From an uncultured Clostridia bacterium (GTDB lineage: Bacteria > Bacillota > Clostridia > Christensenellales > DTU072), in NCBI GenBank assembly GCA_946621465.1, contig CAMOOO010000004.1, forward strand, positions 1 to 64,000: a DNA stretch of 64,000 nt, written 5' to 3'. The notes under the pieces are model-generated. The model searched no databases. It worked only from the letters and a program-made list of their open reading frames with translations, and had not been told where the DNA came from. Made by a program: the position numbers and the translations under genes. This document shows positions 16,978 through 24,697 of this stretch, piece by piece (the stretch's first letter is position 1; every line of letters begins with the position of its first letter).

Positions 16978-17811
16978 TTATAACAGATCCTCGATGCCGT
17001 TACGAACGTAGGCAGCGGTATTGATATTATTCATGGTGTACAGGTGGAAAGAGTTCACGCCTTCTTTATGAAGGGACCTGATTTGTTTTACGGCGTAGTC
17101 CAGACCGGCTTTGTAGAGCGCGCCGTCGTCGTTTTCATATTTAGAAAGCAGCTTGGAGACCTTTTTGGGAATCTTGGCGCCGGAGAGCTGAACCATACGG
17201 ACGATCTGTTTTGCCGAGGTAATGGGCATGATACCGGCGGAAAGGGATGCCGTGACGCCCTTTTTGACCGCCTCGTCGCGCATATGTAAAAAGTCGTCGT
17301 TGTCGAAAAACAACTGACTGAGGAATTCTTTAACGCCCAGGTCGTTTTTCATCTTCATGACGTCGACGTCCTGATCAAACGAGTGGCTTTCCACGTGACC
17401 TTCCGGATAGCACGCGCCGTAAAGGGTGAAGTCGCCGAAGCGGTTGATCTCCTCCATCAGATCGGTCGCATGGAGAAAGTCGCTGACCTTTTTCCCGGCG
17501 GTGAGGTCGCCGCGGAGTGCAAGAATGGAGTGGATGCCGGCTTCTTTCATTTTTTGCAAAGAGGTAGCGATGCTCTCTTTGGTCTGTCCGGCACAGGTCA
17601 GGTGAGCGACGGCAGGGATACCGTAGGTGTTTTGGGTGTACTCGCATACCTCCGTCGTCAGACCCGCTTTGGCTTCGCCTGCGCTGAAAGTAACGCTGAT
17701 AAAGTCGGGCAGGACCTTACTCATGCCGGCAAGGCACCCGTATATCTTTTCTATCCCGTCGGTGATTTTCGGCGGGAAAATTTCCAAAGAGAATTTCATT
17801 TTGTTTGACAT
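16978..17811 (-). CDS. metF: Methylenetetrahydrofolate reductase
   Basis: A 277-residue flavoenzyme that makes 5-methyltetrahydrofolate, the methyl donor of the adjacent metH. It begins with the family signature MKFSLEIFPPK and contains SVTFSAG, LALRGD (flavin-site region) and FLSQLFFDND. The length is normal. The ATG at 17811 has AGGT 13 bases upstream; the ATG four codons later is an alternative start. It is followed by metH after one base. No SAM riboswitch or T-box is visible in the 84-base gap upstream, so the promoter may lie before the CvpA-like gene. Confidence 0.95.
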   Translation of the reverse strand: MSNKMKFSLEIFPPKITDGIEKIYGCLAGMSKVLPDFISVTFSAGEAKAGLTTEVCEYTQNTYGIPAVAHLTCAGQTKESIATSLQKMKEAGIHSILALRGDLTAGKKVSDFLHATDLMEEINRFGDFTLYGACYPEGHVESHSFDQDVDVMKMKNDLGVKEFLSQLFFDNDDFLHMRDEAVKKGVTASLSAGIMPITSAKQIVRMVQLSGAKIPKKVSKLLSKYENDDGALYKAGLDYAVKQIRSLHKEGVNSFHLYTMNNINTAAYVRNGIEDLL

Positions 17812-17895
17812 AAATCTTTTATTACCTCGCTTGCCGCGTTCGCTGCCGTGGTGGTGGGAATAAACGCCGCTTAACCGATTATTTTTGAAAGCGTA

Positions 17896-18474
17896 TTATT
17901 TCAAACCGAATATGACGGTAAAGTCAATGGGGTTGTATTTATAGAGTCCGTAAATAAGCGCGGCGGTCTTTTCGCCGGTGATTTTTACCAGCCATTCCTG
18001 TACGGCGGCAACGTCGGTCAGCTGCGCTATAACGGCGAGGACGAACCATACGATCAGCATCCAGAAGCCACCGAAAAGAATGGCGCCTAGTACGCGGTTG
18101 ATGATGTTGCGGACGCCGCCGATCACCGATTTTTTGTTCTTCGGCTCGAACACTTTTTTGATGATGATGACGATAATAAAACGTACTATCTCGATGACGA
18201 TAAAGAGGATAATGTAGTAGATCCAGGACGCCACGTTGATCTTTTCGAGAATGGCGGCGTAGCTGCCGAGCTTTTGGTTCCCCTGTTCGATCAGATTGGC
18301 AACGACGGGAATGGACGCGATCATTCCGCCGAAAGTTATGCAGAACCAAATGGCGATGATGTGTTTGATAATGCCCCCGGTGCAGAATTTAAAAGTCTTT
18401 CCGAAACCGAAGAGATATCCGAGTAAGAGAGTTACGACCAGTCCTACCAAAAATACGATGCTATAAACGTCCAT
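17896..18474 (-). CDS. CvpA-family integral membrane protein
   Basis: A 192-residue protein with four to five predicted membrane helices. The first (VFLVGLVVTLLLGYLFGFGK) ends in the Gly-rich turn typical of the CvpA/colicin V production family. The family is linked in other bacteria to envelope integrity; its biochemical role is unclear. The start has a GAGGTGAG Shine-Dalgarno site. It precedes metF on the same strand with an 84-base gap, so it could head a cvpA-metF-metH transcript. Confidence 0.75.
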   Translation of the reverse strand: MDVYSIVFLVGLVVTLLLGYLFGFGKTFKFCTGGIIKHIIAIWFCITFGGMIASIPVVANLIEQGNQKLGSYAAILEKINVASWIYYIILFIVIEIVRFIIVIIIKKVFEPKNKKSVIGGVRNIINRVLGAILFGGFWMLIVWFVLAVIAQLTDVAAVQEWLVKITGEKTAALIYGLYKYNPIDFTVIFGLK

Positions 18475-18537
18475 GTTGTCTCACCTCTGTTTCCTTTTTT
18501 TTCAGTATAGCATATCGCGTATGCGATTACAAACACA

Positions 18538-19605
18538 TTATAAAAGTTTTTTATTTTTTTGTAAAGATTTTGCGCGAAAAACATCCTGTAAAACGGCTGT
18601 CAGAGGGACGCCCAGCATCAGTCCCCAAAACCCGAACAGTCCGCCCCAAACGACCACCGATACGGCGATCCAAAAACCGCTCAGTCCCACGTATTTTCCT
18701 ACGATTATGGGGTAAGTGGTAAAGGACTCCAATTGTTGCAGACAAAAGACGGCAATGGCGTAGACCAGACACTTAATAGGATCGACGGCAAAGACGAACA
18801 GTCCGCATAGTATCCCCCCGGCGTATGCGCCTACGATAGGGATAAGGTTAGAAAAGCCGATAACAAGCCCGATCAGCGCCGGGTACGGGACGCGGAGAAG
18901 TACCATCGTTACGTAACAGGCCGTCCCCAGGATAAAGGCTTCCGTCATCTGTCCGCCGAGATAGCGCGAAAATTTCGATACCGTTTTTTTTAAAAAGTCG
19001 AATATAACCCGGCATTTTTCCTCCGGGAGAAGAAGCCTGGCCATGTTCTTGAATTGCCTCTTTACCGAGTCCCTGCCAAGCAGCAAAAGGACGCCGATAA
19101 AGAATCCGAAAAGGAGGTTATAAAGGCCGGTAAACAGCTCTTTTAGGCAATCGAGGACGACGGGGAGATAATCGGTCAGCTTTGCGGAAAGGAACTTGTA
19201 GCCCTTTTTCAGTCCCTCCGTCAAAAAGGTAAAGAAGGGGTCGATCTCGAACCTATCCCAGACGCTCTCGTCAAAGGACTCCGTTATTTCTTTCACGCTC
19301 TCGATACTCTGCGGCACGGTCAGCGCGCCAAGTAGGCTCACCGCTCCGGCAAAAAGAAGCACGGTGAGAGAAAAAGCAAGTATTTTTTTGAGCTTCTCAT
19401 TTTTTATTTTGCGAAAAAGTTTGCCCGAGAAAAAGTCGTAAGGGACTGCCAGGATCATATAAAACAGAACGCCCAAAAGTACCGGCTTGACGATGCAGAT
19501 AAATCGGGTAAAGGAATGAGAAATAAAGGAAAAATTAAACACCAAAAAGAGTGCGAGGGTCAAAAAAGCCAGTTTGATCAGGTAATCTGCGTACTTCTTT
19601 TTCAT
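18538..19605 (-). CDS. AI-2E/PerM-family transporter
   Basis: About 355 residues with eight or so predicted helices. The N-terminal hairpin (LIKLAFLTLALFLVFNF, PVLLGVLFYMILAVPY) and the C-terminal GLVIGFSNLIPIVGAYAGG and VGLSGFWIAVSVVVWGGLFG are diagnostic of the AI-2E transporter family (TqsA, PerM). Substrates vary: autoinducer-2 export, Na+/H+ exchange, or unknown. I chose MKKKYADYL as the start rather than an upstream ATG at 19674, because homologs begin with this charged segment; neither site has a clear Shine-Dalgarno sequence. It is divergent from the gene at 19688. Confidence 0.85.
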   Translation of the reverse strand: MKKKYADYLIKLAFLTLALFLVFNFSFISHSFTRFICIVKPVLLGVLFYMILAVPYDFFSGKLFRKIKNEKLKKILAFSLTVLLFAGAVSLLGALTVPQSIESVKEITESFDESVWDRFEIDPFFTFLTEGLKKGYKFLSAKLTDYLPVVLDCLKELFTGLYNLLFGFFIGVLLLLGRDSVKRQFKNMARLLLPEEKCRVIFDFLKKTVSKFSRYLGGQMTEAFILGTACYVTMVLLRVPYPALIGLVIGFSNLIPIVGAYAGGILCGLFVFAVDPIKCLVYAIAVFCLQQLESFTTYPIIVGKYVGLSGFWIAVSVVVWGGLFGFWGLMLGVPLTAVLQDVFRAKSLQKNKKLL

Positions 19606-19687
19606 AATAGTTAGTATACGACAAAATTCGCTAATAATTCCCGTTTCAAAACATTTTTGCCGGGGTACAATCATAGCGGAGAAAAGT

Positions 19688-20590
19688 ATGAGAACAAGAA
19701 ATCATTTTTGCATAGGAGAGGGGATAAAAGGTTTTTTGACCGTCCTCTCCGGTCATTATCCGGCAGGGCGAGTCGCCGTTCTTTGTCAGGATCCCCTTTT
19801 CGGTCAACAGGTGGCGGCTTCGCTTGTTGCAAGCTACAAAGTTTCCCTCTTTCCGTACGACGAAAAAACGCCCAAAAAAGAGGACGTCAGGTTCGTTATC
19901 GGCGTCGGTTCGCCGGCGATCGTTCCTTTTGTTATCAGCTACGCCAAAGAGGTCCCGTTCGCCTTCTTTTGCGATCGGGTGGATTACCGCTATTTGAACC
20001 CCTTTGACGGGACGGATAAACTGTCGGAGTTCGCTTATTTGGATAAAACCGCCGTTGGTAAAAAGGAGATAGCCTCCTGCTACTCCACCCTCTTTTGTCT
20101 ATGGGCGGAGAGCCATATCAGGAAGATGGAGACGAGCTATCTTCCCTTTCGGGACCGAACGCAAGAGGGTCTTCGCGCAGGGTGCGAAAGGGTGCTTGGC
20201 GGCGAGTGCGACAAAGAGGAATTTTTGTCCGAGAGTTTGCGACTTACGTCGGCGTTTTGCAATCTATTTCGGGAGAAAAAGCGGCTGTACGTTGAGCGTA
20301 CGGCGATACTCGGCACGGAGCCGGAGGAACAGTTCGCCGCCGCCTATTTGTCGGTAGTTTTATTAAATACCTTTACAAAAAACCCCGTCGGTGGTATTCT
20401 TAATCCAACGGACGAGACGATTTTTTTGTCGGACGACGTCCCAAAAGAAAACATGAAAGCCTATGCAAAAAGAATGAGAGCGCTGGCGACCTTTCCGCAG
20501 ACGGACGCGAAAGAGATAATGGAACTCATCTCCGCCGTCGCCATCCCGGAACTGCCGCTGCTCGAAAGGGTAAAGGCGGGGCTTTCGTAA
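19688..20590 (+). CDS. Diverged AraM/dehydroquinate-synthase-fold protein
   Basis: A 300-residue protein. The N-terminal half has the layout of the iron-dehydrogenase/DHQ-synthase superfamily: RVAVLCQDPLFGQQVAASL followed by VRFVIGVGSPAIVPFVISYA, where active members have GGG/GSGT NAD-binding motifs. The usual metal-binding His residues are not apparent, so it may be catalytically degenerate. The HAD phosphatase 12 bases downstream mirrors the araM-araL pair of Bacillus (glycerol-1-phosphate dehydrogenase plus sugar phosphatase), which supports the assignment by context. The start follows GGAGAAAAGT. The call rests on weak similarity. Confidence 0.45.
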   Translation: MRTRNHFCIGEGIKGFLTVLSGHYPAGRVAVLCQDPLFGQQVAASLVASYKVSLFPYDEKTPKKEDVRFVIGVGSPAIVPFVISYAKEVPFAFFCDRVDYRYLNPFDGTDKLSEFAYLDKTAVGKKEIASCYSTLFCLWAESHIRKMETSYLPFRDRTQEGLRAGCERVLGGECDKEEFLSESLRLTSAFCNLFREKKRLYVERTAILGTEPEEQFAAAYLSVVLLNTFTKNPVGGILNPTDETIFLSDDVPKENMKAYAKRMRALATFPQTDAKEIMELISAVAIPELPLLERVKAGLS

Positions 20591-20602
20591 AAAGGAAGGA
20601 AA

Positions 20603-21379
20603 ATGAAACCGTTACAAGAGATAGAAGTGTTCCTGTTCGATATGGACGGTACGCTTAACATGGGAGAACAGCCGATCGACGGCGCAATGGAAACGCTACG
20701 CATCCTCAACCAAAAGGGAAAGAAAGTCTACTTTGTCACCAACAACAGCTCTAAGGCCAGGAGTGACTACCAAAAGAAGATAAAGAGGCTGGGCTACGAA
20801 GCCACTCTCGACCAGATCGTAACCTCTGGTATGGCAACGGCGTCGTACCTAAATAAGCACTTTTCGGGTAAAAAAATCTACGTTTTAGGCACCCAAACAC
20901 TAAAAAATGAATTAAAAACCTACGGCATTAACGTGTGGGAAGAAGAAGACGCGGACGTCATGGTCCTCGCCTTCGACACCGAGCTGACGTACGAAAAATT
21001 ATGGAAAGCAACCAACGTCGTCTCCGCCGGCAAGCCCTACATAGCCACCCACCCGGACTTTGTCTGTCCCTCGGACAGGGGCAATATGCCGGACGCCGGA
21101 GCCTATATCGCGCTGGTGGAAAAGACGACGGGCAGACTCCCTGACGTCATCGTCGGCAAACCTTACGCGCCCATGGCGGAGTTCACCGCCGAGTTCTGCA
21201 AAACGGACTACGACAAAATGGCTTTTGTGGGCGACAGACTCTACACCGATATCAAATTCGCCGTCAATAACGGCATGACCGGTATCCTCGTCATGACCGG
21301 CGAGACCACCAAAGAAATGCTGGAACAAAGCGACGTCAAACCGGACTACGTACTGGACAGCGTGAACTGTTTGCGATAA
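20603..21379 (+). CDS. HAD-IIA (NagD/AraL-like) phosphatase
   Basis: A 258-residue phosphatase with the HAD motifs: I, FLFDMDGTLN (nucleophile and acid Asp); II, VTNNSS; III, the Lys of GKPYAP; IV, VGDRLYTDI. The C2 cap between motifs II and III is typical of the NagD/AraL/phosphoglycolate phosphatase-2 group. It acts in the cytoplasm on small sugar phosphates or phosphoglycolate; the exact substrate cannot be read from sequence. It has a strong Shine-Dalgarno site (AAGGAAGG) and is coupled to the AraM-like gene upstream. The 140-base gap that follows is AT-rich, with a TATAAT at 21468-21473 that may serve the next gene. Confidence 0.88.
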   Translation: MKPLQEIEVFLFDMDGTLNMGEQPIDGAMETLRILNQKGKKVYFVTNNSSKARSDYQKKIKRLGYEATLDQIVTSGMATASYLNKHFSGKKIYVLGTQTLKNELKTYGINVWEEEDADVMVLAFDTELTYEKLWKATNVVSAGKPYIATHPDFVCPSDRGNMPDAGAYIALVEKTTGRLPDVIVGKPYAPMAEFTAEFCKTDYDKMAFVGDRLYTDIKFAVNNGMTGILVMTGETTKEMLEQSDVKPDYVLDSVNCLR

Positions 21380-21519
21380 ACCCCCTGTATTTTGCACCCC
21401 TCGGGCATTGAATTATGAATTAGGAATGAAGAATTGAAGCAATTTTTTAAAAAAATAATGCCGATCATATAATGGACAATACACAGATTATAAACTGATC
21501 ATAAAAGGAGAATATACAT

Positions 21520-22458
21520 ATGAAAACAGCAAAGAAAATAATTCCGTTTATCGTAACCGCAGTCTTTTTGGGCGGTTGTTTGGTAGGCTGCACGCCTTCT
21601 GCCGATTCGAGCAAATATTTTTCTGCGGAAGAAATGGCGCAGCTTGATACCGTGGAATACACGGCGAAGGGAACGGTGATAGCGTACGGCGGCGGCTTCG
21701 ATCAGAACGACGACCAACGGATGATCATCGTCAGAAAGTCCATTGAGCTGAGCGGGAAAGAACATCCGAAAATGCTCTTTATGGCATCCGGACACAGGGA
21801 CGAAATAGAGGACAACGAGGACTTCGTCCGTCACTACACCGACGCCGGGTGTTCGGTCAAAACGCTGCAACCGTCTTTGGAAAGTAAAGAGGCGGTGATA
21901 GAGAAGATCGGAGAAGCGGACATTATTTACGAGACGGGGGGCGACCTCAACGCATTGACGCAGATCTGGGGCAACGCCGGGGTCTTTCAGGAGATGAGAA
22001 AAGCCTTTGAAAGGGGCGCCATCCTCGTTGGCGTCAGCACGGGTGCAATGTGCTGGGCGGAGGTCGGCTACGACAACTCGTCGGAAGAAGAGACCATCCG
22101 CGTTATAACAGACTTCCCCTTTATCGGTAAAGAGGCGGAATACGACTACTTTTATGCGACGGGCATTCTGCCTTTCTGCGTCTGTCCGCACTTTGACAAC
22201 ATCGCCTATAAGCACTTCGGCAGAAAAGCCGCTAAATTGGATATCCCGTCGCTTGCTATCGACAACGGCGCGGCAGTCATTTATCATGCAGGTAACTACG
22301 AGATCATGGTAGACCCCACCACGCCCAAACGGAAGTGCTACCTCTATTTCCCCGAAAAAGGCATAAAGAAAGTCAATATCACCGACGACGCCACTCTTGC
22401 TCACTATGTCGATGCCTATCGCAGGCTCAACGGGTATAAGCCGTACGACGAAAGATAA
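21520..22458 (+). CDS. Exported S51-like peptidase (cyanophycinase/PepE fold)
   Basis: A 312-residue lipoprotein with signal peptide and lipobox LVGC (Cys near 25). The mature part has the S51 layout: GTVIAYGGGF, KMLFMASGHRDE, a glycine-rich IIYETGGDLNAL, and the nucleophile elbow GVSTGAMCW, where PepE and cyanophycinase have GxSAGA. A later AIDNGAAV fits the family's C-terminal region. It probably hydrolyses Asp-containing dipeptides or cyanophycin-like material. A lipid-anchored form is unusual, since most members are cytoplasmic. The next gene starts 3 bases after its stop. Confidence 0.8.
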   Translation: MKTAKKIIPFIVTAVFLGGCLVGCTPSADSSKYFSAEEMAQLDTVEYTAKGTVIAYGGGFDQNDDQRMIIVRKSIELSGKEHPKMLFMASGHRDEIEDNEDFVRHYTDAGCSVKTLQPSLESKEAVIEKIGEADIIYETGGDLNALTQIWGNAGVFQEMRKAFERGAILVGVSTGAMCWAEVGYDNSSEEETIRVITDFPFIGKEAEYDYFYATGILPFCVCPHFDNIAYKHFGRKAAKLDIPSLAIDNGAAVIYHAGNYEIMVDPTTPKRKCYLYFPEKGIKKVNITDDATLAHYVDAYRRLNGYKPYDER

Positions 22459-22461
22459 AGT

Positions 22462-23094
22462 ATGACGATCGAGATCATCGTTCAGATAATCCTGTTCGGT
22501 ATTGCGCTCGCCATGGATGCCTTCGCCGTGTCCGTGACGAGCGGACTGATTTACCGCGATTTAAATAAGAAAAAAGCCCTCTTTATCGCCGCGGACTTCG
22601 GGATCATGCAGGCGATCATGCCCCTGTTGGGGTTCTTTATTATCGAACTGTTCTGCTATTTCGTAGGCGAGAGCGGCAGCGCGCAGGCGGAAAAAGCGAT
22701 GTCCACCGTTATCACCTGGATATCCTTTTCTCTGCTCCTTTTTATCGGGGGCAAAATGCTCGTAGAGGGCATTCGCGACGTTCGCTCCCCCGAGCAGCAA
22801 AAAGAAAAAGATTTTTCCTACAAAGAGATCCTCGTCATGGGGGTCGCCACGGCGATCGACGCAATGGCGGTAGGGGTGTCTCTCCATGCCGGCATATCCA
22901 CTTTCATAACCGTGTGGCTCCACGCCGCGATCATCATGGCGATAACGTTCGGGCTGTCCCTCGCAGGCACTCTCCTCGGCGGAGTGGTCGTCAAACTCTT
23001 TCGCGGCAAATACGAACTGACCGTCGTTGTCGGCGGTAGCGTACTGATCCTGCTCGGCATTTGGGTGGTTTTGTCGCACTACCTCAATTGGTAA
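22462..23094 (+). CDS. mntP: MntP-type manganese efflux pump
   Basis: A 210-residue membrane protein with six helices in two homologous halves. Each half carries an Asp-containing motif: ALAMDAFAVS near residue 14 and ATAIDAMAVGVS near 134, characteristic of MntP (formerly UPF0059). It exports Mn2+ and protects against manganese overload. It begins 3 bases after the S51-like gene and is probably in the same transcript. No yybP-ykoY manganese riboswitch is visible directly upstream. The gap 23095-23420 is AT-rich low-complexity sequence (AAGAAT/AATAAT runs) with no gene. Confidence 0.88.
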   Translation: MTIEIIVQIILFGIALAMDAFAVSVTSGLIYRDLNKKKALFIAADFGIMQAIMPLLGFFIIELFCYFVGESGSAQAEKAMSTVITWISFSLLLFIGGKMLVEGIRDVRSPEQQKEKDFSYKEILVMGVATAIDAMAVGVSLHAGISTFITVWLHAAIIMAITFGLSLAGTLLGGVVVKLFRGKYELTVVVGGSVLILLGIWVVLSHYLNW

Positions 23095-23420
23095 CGCATT
23101 CCTTTTTATTTCCTTTCTGTTTCCTTCTTGTTTCCTTTTACGTTCGTCAATATATAGAATGAAGAATTGAATAATTGAATAATAAAAAGAATAAATAATA
23201 GAAGAAGAAAAGAAAGAATAGAAAGAAAAATAGTATCCTTTCTTCTTCGTCAAAAAAATAAATTATTCTGCTATTTTGTCAGGAAAAGGTCGCGCGCCTA
23301 TCGAATGTATAGGTATGCGGGGAAAATCGTTCGGTTTTTTAACGGTTGAAAAAAACTTTTTAAAATATTTTTTTGACGCAAATAATGACTTTTCTCATAA
23401 AGAACGCAAAAAGCAAACGA

Positions 23421-23450
23421 TTTTCAACCATTTTCAACCAATTTCAACCA
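23421..23450 (+). repeat. Three direct TTTCAACCA repeats (iteron-like)
   Basis: TTTTCAACCA occurs three times at 10-base spacing (the third begins ATTTCAACCA). An inverted GGTTGAAAA lies ~75 bases upstream at 23344-23352. The array is about 55 bases before a replication-associated phage-type gene and could be an initiator or regulator binding array. Confidence 0.5.
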
Positions 23451-23503
23451 AAACGCATTTTTCAGTATGATATACTGAGTACAGTCGATTCGAGGAGGAC
23501 AAA

Positions 23504-24181
23504 ATGGACGAAAGAACGGGGTTTATTTTTTATAAAAGCTATCTTGGGATCATCACGGCGTTACCTGCCGAAGAAGGAGTTGGTTTGCTGAAGAACATCT
23601 GCGAGTACGCCTGCCTGGGAAAGGAGCCGGAGGGATTTTCCGATCCGCTGGTAAAAGCTATTTGGGAACTACTGTATCAGTCGCTCAAAAAGAGTCGTAT
23701 TAATGCTGAAAATCGCTGCAAAAAGCCGGGAAAAGAGGAAGCGATAGATCAGCCCGAAATGCAGGCGAAATTGCCGGAAATGGAGCCGCTCAAACCGGCG
23801 AAACCGGTAGAAGAGATCCCGGACGAGCCGGAAGAGGACCCCGGCAGGGAATACACCTTTGAGGAACTGACGCCGACGGAAAAGATGCAGGAACTAAAAG
23901 ACCGTGAGGATCTGGAAAAGATGGGCATCATCGTCGATTGTTGCGTAGGAGAAGTGGAGCCGAAAGACCTGGAAAAGCCCTTTTCCGAAAGTGTGTTTTT
24001 GCAAGAAAACTTTAAATTCCTGTCAAAAATCAAACGACATTACAAAAAAATACTCTCAGGATACTATAAAACGAACCGACCTGCAACGTCGCAGGTGAGT
24101 CAGGTGGACGACTACATGAAACATAATTATTCTCCGGAGAGGCTGAAGGCCGCTCTCGTAAACTTCGATGAATGGGACTGA
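23504..24181 (+). CDS. DUF6291-like, phage replication-associated protein
   Basis: A 225-residue protein. The N-terminal ~70 residues (ERTGFIFYKSYLGII, LLKNICEYACLGKEPEGFSD) match the DUF6291 pattern common in phage and mobile-element replisome-organiser genes. An acidic, Pro/Glu-rich linker and a C-terminal helical segment follow. It probably binds DNA or initiates replication of an integrated element. No other phage gene is nearby, so this may be a domesticated or stranded remnant. A Shine-Dalgarno site (GAGGAGG) supports the start. A palindrome-like CAGTAT..ATACTG (23463-23477) overlaps a possible -10 TATACT. Confidence 0.6.
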   Translation: MDERTGFIFYKSYLGIITALPAEEGVGLLKNICEYACLGKEPEGFSDPLVKAIWELLYQSLKKSRINAENRCKKPGKEEAIDQPEMQAKLPEMEPLKPAKPVEEIPDEPEEDPGREYTFEELTPTEKMQELKDREDLEKMGIIVDCCVGEVEPKDLEKPFSESVFLQENFKFLSKIKRHYKKILSGYYKTNRPATSQVSQVDDYMKHNYSPERLKAALVNFDEWD

Positions 24182-24226
24182 GCGTACATAGTAGCGCGAC
24201 GCGTTATGCGTACGCTGAATCGGGGT

Positions 24227-24327
24227 CCCCATAAAGCGGATGCTTCATGGGGGAAAGGCGGAGCCTACCGAAAACGGCGCAATTGCGAATAGCAATTCGC
24301 CCAACAAAGTAGAGCGAACGCCGCGGA
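24227..24327 (+). repeat. Two-hairpin element A, copy 2
   Basis: Hairpin 1 (24227-24252): CCCCATAAAGC / GCTTCATGGGG around GGAT. Hairpin 2 (24276-24301): GGCG, bulged C, AATTGC / GCAATT, CGCC around GAATA. The tail GCGAACGCCGCGGA lies at 24314-24327. Relative to copy 1, pairs in hairpin 2 change A-U to G-C and G-U to G-C while pairing is kept. Element B follows directly. Confidence 0.85.
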
Positions 24328-24697
24328 CAGAGTGGGGCAATTTTTTGGGAGAGCGAACCTATGCTGTACTGTCGTACTGCTTGGTGACGCTCTCACAAAA
24401 GCCCGCAAAACTATCTTTATAATCCATATGACCTTTTACAGAGAGAAAATACTTAATTAGTATGTTTCATTTTTTGTTTTGCGGGCGTAAAGAGACCTAT
24501 TATATCGAGTGGAAGGGAGCGGACAGAGTGGGGCAATTTTTTGGGAGAGCGAACCTATGCTGTACTGTCGTACTGCTTGGTGACGCTCTCACAAAAGCCC
24601 GCAAAACTATCTTTATAATCCATATGACCTTTTACAGAGAGAAAATACTTAATTAGTATGTTTCATTTTTTGTTTTGCGGGCGTAAAGAGACCTACT
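24323..24697 (+). repeat. Two tandem copies of element B variant
   Basis: Period 196: units 24323-24518 and 24519-24697 are almost identical. Each runs from GCGGACAGAGTGGGGCAATT through GTACTGTCGTACTGCTTGG and CCCGCAAAACTATC to GCGGGCGTAAAGAGACCTA. The layout matches the 1362-1783 units with diverged sequence. Non-coding. It lies between convergent genes. Confidence 0.85.

Noticed and set aside
17812..17895. SAM riboswitch or T-box before metF
   Set aside because: The gap is only 84 bases with no conserved core or terminator; none of the hallmark motifs is seen.
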